A stretch of DNA of 11,557 nt, taken from positions 1 to 11,557 of the forward strand of contig JALQST010000056.1 of the NCBI GenBank assembly GCA_023264315.1, read 5' to 3'. The position numbers and the translations under genes were made by a program. Every line of letters starts with the position of its first letter. Positions within the stretch are counted from its first letter, which is position 1. Of this stretch, positions 7,257-11,557 are shown in pieces. This DNA comes from Nodosilinea sp. BSH.14 (GTDB lineage: Bacteria > Cyanobacteriota > Cyanobacteriia > Phormidesmidales > Phormidesmidaceae). The notes beneath the pieces are model-generated. The model did not search any database. It was given only the letters and a program-made list of their open reading frames with translations, and had not been told where the DNA came from.

Positions 7257-8552
7257 CTAGATGCCTAAGCGTTGGTAGACCTGATCGAGGTTGCGTAGGT
7301 GGTGGTTGGGGTCGAAACATGCCTCGATGTCGGCATCGGAGAGGTGGGCTTTCACCCGCTCATCCTGGCTGATCCGGTAACGGAAGTTGCCGTCATCGGT
7401 GTTCCAGGCGGTGTGGGCGCAGGCTTGCACGATGGCGTAGGCGTCTTCCCGGGCCAGCCCCTTTTCCACCAGGGAGAGCATCACCCGCTGGCTGAACACC
7501 ACGCCACCGTAGACGTTCATGTTACGGGCCATGTTCTCAGGGTAGACCAGCAGATTCTTTACCAGTTCGGTGGTTTCCACCAGCATAAAGTGGGTGAGGA
7601 TGCAGCTATCGGGCAGGGCCACCCGCTCCACGGAACTGTGGGAAATGTCTCGCTCGTGCCAGAGGGCGACGTTTTCCAAGGCGGCCATGGCGTTGCCGCG
7701 CAGGATGCGGGCCATCCCCGTTAGGCGTTCCGACCGAATGGGGTTGCGCTTGTGGGGCATGGCGGAAGACCCCTTCTGCTTTTTGGAGAAAAATTCTTCC
7801 ACTTCCAGCACGTCCGTGCGCTGGAGGTTGCGAATTTCCACGGCAAACCGCTCGATGGAGGCTCCCAGCAGGGCCAGGGCATTCATAAAGTCGGCATGGA
7901 TGTCGCGGGAGATTACCTGGGTGGAGGCGGTGTCGGGCCGCAGTCCCAAGTGTTGACAGGCAAGGGCTTCAATGTTGGGATCGATGTTGGCGTAGGTGCC
8001 CACGGCCCCGGAGATTTTGCCCACGGCAATGGTGTCTTGCAGGTGAGTGAGGCGTTCGCGGTGGCGCAGCATTTCCGCCAGCCAACCCGCCAGCTTAAAG
8101 CCAAAGGTCATGGGCTCGGCGTGGATGCCGTGGGAGCGGCCAATCATCACCGTGTCTCGGTGCTCCTGGGCGCGGTAGCGGATGGCTTGGATCAGGTTCT
8201 CCACATGCACCATGATCACCTGGAGGCTGTCCACCATTTGCAGGGACAGGGCGGTGTCCAGCATGTCAGAGCTGGTCATGCCCAGGTGGATGTAGCGACC
8301 TGCGTCGCCCACGTATTCGTTCAGGTTGGTCAAAAAGGCGATCACGTCATGGCGCACCTCGGCCTCAATTTCGAGAATACGCTTGGGATCGAACTTTGCC
8401 TTCGCCTTGATCTCCTCTACCGCCTCCTTGGGAATATAGCCTAGTTCCGCCTGGGCTTCGCACACGGCGATTTCCACCCGCAACCAGGTCTTAAATTTAT
8501 AGTCATCCGTCCAGAGGTTGCCCATTTCGGGCAGGGTATAGCGTTCAATCAA
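7257..8552 (-). CDS. purB: Adenylosuccinate lyase
   Basis: A 431-residue fumarase/aspartase-superfamily enzyme. It catalyses two steps that release fumarate: SAICAR to AICAR, and adenylosuccinate to AMP, in purine synthesis. Motifs: TSSDMLDTA at 93-101, the catalytic-histidine motif GRSHGIHAEP at 138-147 (His141), the superfamily signature GSSAMPHKRNP at 261-271 with the catalytic serine loop, and HERDISHSS at 299-307. The start is a TTG at 8552: this gives the conserved N-terminus IERYTLPEMGNLW. The frame upstream is closed by a TAA about 30 nt before the TTG with no ATG or GTG between, and the next ATG (codon 10) would cut the conserved segment. It follows the acidic repeat protein by 49 nt on the same strand and may be co-transcribed with it. 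Confidence 0.97.
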   Translation of the reverse strand: MIERYTLPEMGNLWTDDYKFKTWLRVEIAVCEAQAELGYIPKEAVEEIKAKAKFDPKRILEIEAEVRHDVIAFLTNLNEYVGDAGRYIHLGMTSSDMLDTALSLQMVDSLQVIMVHVENLIQAIRYRAQEHRDTVMIGRSHGIHAEPMTFGFKLAGWLAEMLRHRERLTHLQDTIAVGKISGAVGTYANIDPNIEALACQHLGLRPDTASTQVISRDIHADFMNALALLGASIERFAVEIRNLQRTDVLEVEEFFSKKQKGSSAMPHKRNPIRSERLTGMARILRGNAMAALENVALWHERDISHSSVERVALPDSCILTHFMLVETTELVKNLLVYPENMARNMNVYGGVVFSQRVMLSLVEKGLAREDAYAIVQACAHTAWNTDDGNFRYRISQDERVKAHLSDADIEACFDPNHHLRNLDQVYQRLGI

Positions 8553-8579
8553 GGCTTTGGGCTGAATACAACCGTCTTA

Positions 8580-8601
8580 TTTTACTCGCCTTTTACTCGC
8601 C
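8580..8601. repeat. 11-bp tandem direct repeat upstream of purB
   Basis: Two perfect adjacent copies of TTTTACTCGCC (8580-8590 and 8591-8601). They fill the gap between the stop codon of the acidic repeat protein and the purB start. Probably a small slippage duplication; a regulatory role is possible but unsupported. Confidence 0.6.
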
Positions 8602-11085
8602 CTATGGGAACTGCTGAACTTTTTGCTGGGCATAGGCCAAGTTGGGCTGATAGCCCACCGCCCGATCCTGCGCGATGGCATAGTTCGGGTCAGATGCGGG
8701 TACCTGCTGCATCAGGGTCATGGCTTGCTGCCAACCATCGGCCACCGCTTGCCATTCCTCCTTAGTGCTGGCGGTTTGGGTCAACTGGGAAGCCTGGGTG
8801 GCTGCATTCACTGCATCCCGGAAGGGATTGGGCGATCCCGGTGGTTCCGTGGGTGGTGCTGTGCCGTCATCGGGGGAGATCGGAGTTTCCATCAGGGGAG
8901 GTGTCACTGGCCCATCGGGTTGACGCATTTGGCCCAGCAGCGTGGTAACACCAAACACCGCCAGCAGTAGCGCCAAAGTTCCCGCCCCAAGGGCCACAAT
9001 CAGCTTGAGGCTAGACCTTGCCCCCGCCTTGCCGGGAGTGCACTGATCCACTTCCTCCGGCGACACTGGAGCAAACTTGTGAATGAAGTCGTCGGCATCA
9101 TCGGCGTCATCGGTCGCCTCGTCCTGGTGGAAGCCGTTGGTGTTGTCGCCCCCCAAGGCCGCCCCCCCCAAGGCCGCCCCCCCCAAGGCCGCCCCCCCCA
9201 AGGCCGATTCCCCATTTCCCTTCGCACCAGAGGTGAGGTCTTCCTCGTTCCAGGCAATGGGAGCCAACTCCTCCTCCGGTTCCAGGCTTCCCTCGAACGT
9301 TTCCTCCGCCAAGGGCGATTCCAAACTGAACTCCTCTTCAGGCGCGTCAACGGCCTCGCTATCCAAGGGCTCCATGTCGTCAGTCAAGGCTTCCGTATCA
9401 GGTTCCAACGGTCTTGCAGCCTGTTCTTCCGGCTCGGCATCCCAGGTCGTAGTAGTTAGCCCCGCCGCCGCCAATCCTAGCCCCGCCAGGTCGGCCTCTT
9501 CCTGGGGAACCTCCTCAGACACATCCGCCCAGTCCCCTCTATCCGCCGTTTCAGGAACGTCTCCTAATGCTTCACTCCACCCCGTATCAGCCACAACTGC
9601 GTCCTCCGTGTCCACCAAGCCGAACAGCGAGGTTTCCCCTGGGAGATCGTCCTCAAAATTAGGAAGAGCAAAGCTATTGTCTGCGTCTAAGACATCGTTT
9701 TCAAATCCCGTTACGCCAAAGGGGGATTCTTCGGTGAGGGCTTCTTCGCCAAAGTCGGGCACTTCAAAGCTGCTGTCCACGCCTAAAGATTCTTCTTCAA
9801 ATCCCGTTGTGCCAAAGGGTGATTCCTCGGTCAGTAATTCTTCGCCAAAGTCAGGGATTTCAAAGCTACCTTCTTCGCCTAAATCCTCAGCTTCAAATCC
9901 CGTTTCGCTAAAGGGTGATTCCTCGGCCAGTAATTCTTCGCCAAAGTCAGGGATTTCAAAGCTACCTTCTTCGCCTAAATCCTCAGCTTCAAATCCCGTT
10001 TCGCCAAAGGGTGATTCTTCAGTGAGATCTTCTTCGTTAAGGTCAGTCACTTCAAAGCTGCTGTCCACGCCTAAAGCTTCCTCTTCAAAGCCCGTTGTGC
10101 CAAAGGGCAATTCTTCGGTTAGGGCTTCTTCGTTAAGGTCAGGTAACTCAAACGCATCTTCGCCTAGAGCCTCGGTTTCAAAACTCGTATTATCCAAGGA
10201 AAATTCGGGTTCAGCTACGTCAGGTGTCGCAAAAGCTGATGATTCGGACTCTTCGGTCGTTCCAGGATCTCCCCAGAGGTCTTCTTCTAAGTCGAGAGAG
10301 CCCAAATCCATGGGTGCTAAGGCTTCTAGCTCAGAATCTACACCCATCTCTTCTGTAAGGGGGGCTTCTCCTAAATCCAGGCTGAACGCGCCTTCCTCGA
10401 CAACCGATTCTTCGCCGCTCTCGGTTAGGTCTAAGTCGAATCCGATATCTTCCGTGGGTTCAGATCCTAAGTCCAAATCAAAGCCGCTGTCTTCCGTAGA
10501 CTCAATTCCTAAATCCAAATTGGACCCACCGTTGAAAATAGCGGGTTCAGCATCGTTGGTGGTATTCGTGGTTTTGGCAGCACCAAAATCCAAGTCAACG
10601 GGGGCGTTCTCTAGGAGATCTACGTCGAAGTTGAGGTCATTATTCGTAGCCTCATCCGCCAGCCCTAGATCCAAATCGGGAAGATCTAGATTGAAGTCAT
10701 CATCTATATCTAAAGCATTGTCTACGGCGTCGAAGTCTAGCCCATCCAGTTCTGTGCCTAGGATATCTGTTGGCGGCGGTGCCCCTTCCCGCATTTGCAC
10801 CATTTCTGTCCAAGCGGAGTCGGTACTCCCCTGTTGTTTGCCACTGACGCTGAGGTGATCTACCGTCGTTAGCCCAAGCCCAGAAATGCCCATTTTGACA
10901 TAGTTCACCAGTTTGCTTTGGGCCGGAACGCCGGATGCTTCCAAGACCACCTGCAGCAGGTTCCCCTGCTGGGCCACATAGGCCGTGATACCTTTGCTCT
11001 CTAGGTGCTGGTTCATGAGCGCGGCGATGGCGTTAGGTTGACCTTGCCTGGCCAGTTGCAGAACTTTAGGGGGCGTTGTAGACAT
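8602..11085 (-). CDS. Acidic tandem-repeat single-pass membrane protein, function unknown
   Basis: 827 residues; I cannot assign a function. Residues 1-100 form a compact domain (LARQGQPNAIAALMNQHLES, then KLVNYVKMGISGLGL) resembling an N-terminal domain seen in several cyanobacterial proteins of unknown role. Residues about 110-660 are extremely rich in Asp/Glu with regularly spaced Leu and Phe. They include 14-residue units (TEDSGFDLDLG-type, near 195-225), a 32-residue array at about 301-491 and ALGGA pentapeptides near 627-645. A single hydrophobic helix lies at about 694-717 (LIVALGAGTLALLLAVFGVT), preceded by basic residues (KAGARSSLK), so the acidic part is predicted to be cytoplasmic. 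After a Pro-rich linker, the last ~80 residues form a helical domain (WQAVADGWQQAMTLMQQVP) that also looks cyanobacterial. There is no signal peptide. The frame is intact from the ATG at 11085. It lies 49 nt upstream of purB on the same strand. The low-complexity middle makes homology searches unreliable. Confidence 0.88.
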   Translation of the reverse strand: MSTTPPKVLQLARQGQPNAIAALMNQHLESKGITAYVAQQGNLLQVVLEASGVPAQSKLVNYVKMGISGLGLTTVDHLSVSGKQQGSTDSAWTEMVQMREGAPPPTDILGTELDGLDFDAVDNALDIDDDFNLDLPDLDLGLADEATNNDLNFDVDLLENAPVDLDFGAAKTTNTTNDAEPAIFNGGSNLDLGIESTEDSGFDLDLGSEPTEDIGFDLDLTESGEESVVEEGAFSLDLGEAPLTEEMGVDSELEALAPMDLGSLDLEEDLWGDPGTTEESESSAFATPDVAEPEFSLDNTSFETEALGEDAFELPDLNEEALTEELPFGTTGFEEEALGVDSSFEVTDLNEEDLTEESPFGETGFEAEDLGEEGSFEIPDFGEELLAEESPFSETGFEAEDLGEEGSFEIPDFGEELLTEESPFGTTGFEEESLGVDSSFEVPDFGEEALTEESPFGVTGFENDVLDADNSFALPNFEDDLPGETSLFGLVDTEDAVVADTGWSEALGDVPETADRGDWADVSEEVPQEEADLAGLGLAAAGLTTTTWDAEPEEQAARPLEPDTEALTDDMEPLDSEAVDAPEEEFSLESPLAEETFEGSLEPEEELAPIAWNEEDLTSGAKGNGESALGGAALGGAALGGAALGGDNTNGFHQDEATDDADDADDFIHKFAPVSPEEVDQCTPGKAGARSSLKLIVALGAGTLALLLAVFGVTTLLGQMRQPDGPVTPPLMETPISPDDGTAPPTEPPGSPNPFRDAVNAATQASQLTQTASTKEEWQAVADGWQQAMTLMQQVPASDPNYAIAQDRAVGYQPNLAYAQQKVQQFP
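9149..9206 (-). repeat. 15-bp minisatellite with poly-G runs, encoding ALGGA repeats
   Basis: On the plus strand AAGGCCG recurs at 9155, 9170, 9185 and 9200, separated by perfect runs of eight C, with a run of six C at 9149-9154. The 15-bp unit encodes the pentapeptide ALGGA on the minus strand. On the coding strand this is four G runs (8, 8, 8 and 6) joined by 7-nt spacers, which fits the canonical G-quadruplex pattern. Confidence 0.9.
9613..10185 (-). repeat. 96-bp tandem repeat array (six units of ~32 residues)
   Basis: Units begin with the codons for GFE and end near 10092, 9996, 9900, 9804 and 9708 on the minus strand, exactly 96 bp apart; a 31-residue degenerate unit precedes them (10093-10185). 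The consensus is GFE-x-E-x-LG, then SFE-x-PDF-x-EE, then LTEESPFG-x-T. The units at 9901-9996 and 9805-9900 differ at only 4 of 96 bases by direct comparison; the outer units are more divergent. This pattern suggests recent central duplication. Confidence 0.92.
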
Positions 11086-11451
11086 GGTGGTCTTTAGAAT
11101 TCAGCGAATTCGGCTAAGGGGTCGAAGAATTCCCTATAGTATGCCCGGACTAACCGATCTTGGCACACTAGAATCCTAAGACTGACTCGGATGTAACAAT
11201 GTGTGTATGTAAATATATTATAGGAATGGCACCGTCCTAAGGTTGGCCGTCTGCCCAACCCAGGGGTAAGGTGGGTCATTGTGGGCCGCTGCCACCTCCG
11301 CCATGGCGGAGGTGCTAGGGGTAAGACTGGTGAGGAATTCTCTCTCTAGGGGAATACCGACAAGCATTGGTGAGATATTGAGGTATTTAAGCTCACAAAA
11401 ATCACAGCAAAAACAAGACTTTGTTACTCAGATATCAGATTAAAAGAGGCT
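11086..11451. other. Intergenic region upstream of the acidic repeat gene
   Basis: No convincing gene. The likely leftward promoter zone for the acidic protein contains TATAAT on the minus strand (11217-11222) in an AT-rich stretch, with no good -35 element; it would give a leader of about 120 nt. A nearer alternative is TACTAT on the minus strand around 11137-11142. Three GAATTC palindromes lie at 11097, 11106 and 11127, just before the start codon. A 22-bp perfect palindrome lies at 11293-11314. The stretch 11360-11450 is AT-rich and featureless. Confidence 0.5.
11293..11314. repeat. 22-bp perfect palindrome
   Basis: CACCTCCGCC and its exact reverse complement GGCGGAGGTG flank a central AT. 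As RNA it would form a 9-bp GC-rich stem with a 4-nt loop on either strand. No T-run follows on either strand, so it is a weak candidate for an intrinsic terminator. It may be a protein-binding site or a small dispersed palindrome. Confidence 0.6.
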
Positions 11452-11557
11452 CTATGAGTCACACTTATTAGCGGGTACCTCGAAAAATACAGATTCTTCT
11501 GGGAGTGGCAACGCGATCTCAAGGGTTCTAGCCTCTTGAAGGTCGCCAAATGGCAAT
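11452..11557 (-). CDS. Possible C-terminal end of an unidentified minus-strand gene
   Basis: A frame open from the right edge of the window translates to 34 residues, including RTLEIALPLPEESVFFEVPA, then stops at TAG (11452-11454). The composition is protein-like and acidic, and no family was recognised. A stop-free run of this length occurs by chance fairly often, and the region is more AT-rich than the neighbouring genes, so this is only a candidate. The start would lie outside the window. Confidence 0.25.
   Translation of the reverse strand, partial: LPFGDLQEARTLEIALPLPEESVFFEVPANKCDS

Noticed and set aside
7752..8444. A 230-codon plus-strand frame over purB
   Set aside because: Shadow of purB; Gly/His/Val-rich and without motifs.
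9083..10858. A 591-codon open frame on the plus strand, Ser/Pro/Lys-rich
   Set aside because: It is antisense to the acidic repeat gene. The complement of Asp/Glu codons rarely makes stop codons, so a long open frame is expected; its composition is low-complexity and lacks any family motif.
11400..11557. Possible tRNA, small RNA or att site in the AT-rich right edge
   Set aside because: No cloverleaf arms, no CCA end and no strong hairpin with T-run were found by eye.

Overview
The window reads as ordinary chromosome from a GC-rich cyanobacterium, probably a filamentous Leptolyngbya/Nodosilinea-like lineage. This is inferred from the gene set: a cyanobacterial-type acyl-ACP/acyl-CoA synthetase, a YlqD-family coiled-coil protein, a RodZ-like protein with a C-terminal DUF4115-like domain, and a long acidic single-pass membrane protein whose two ends resemble cyanobacterial proteins of unknown function. 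No rRNA, tRNA, CRISPR array, transposase or phage gene was seen.

Layout. Positions 1-3657 (minus strand) hold a tight series transcribed leftward: acyl-ACP synthetase (aas-like), then ylqD after 8 nt, then mnmE after 59 nt; mnmE runs off the left edge. Positions 3658-4135 are a divergent intergenic region. It carries an 89-bp palindromic repeat and a good extended -10 promoter facing right. Positions 4136-5715 (plus strand) hold an RsuA/RluB-family pseudouridine synthase overlapping a RodZ-like gene. A 209-nt gap between convergent genes contains a short in-frame stretch resembling the tail of an EAL domain. Positions 5925-11085 (minus strand) hold, in transcription order, an 827-codon acidic repeat protein, purB (with a TTG start) and aroB. 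A gap with two hairpins separates purB from aroB. Positions 11086-11557 are mainly non-coding, with a 22-bp perfect palindrome and possibly the last 34 codons of another minus-strand gene.

The named genes are housekeeping: tRNA wobble-uridine modification, fatty acid activation, rRNA pseudouridylation, cell-shape/envelope function, the shikimate pathway and purine synthesis. The most unusual locus is the 827-aa protein. It has an N-terminal globular domain, a very acidic middle with five 32-residue units plus a 31-residue degenerate one (adjacent central units identical at 92 of 96 bases), then an ALGGA pentapeptide array. That array is encoded by 15-bp repeats with runs of eight Gs, followed by one transmembrane helix and a small C-terminal domain. 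The G runs form a canonical G-quadruplex pattern on the coding strand. Losing one G would shift translation into a frame that stops exactly where the membrane helix begins, so a switch between membrane-bound and soluble forms can be proposed. No clearly new multi-gene system is visible.
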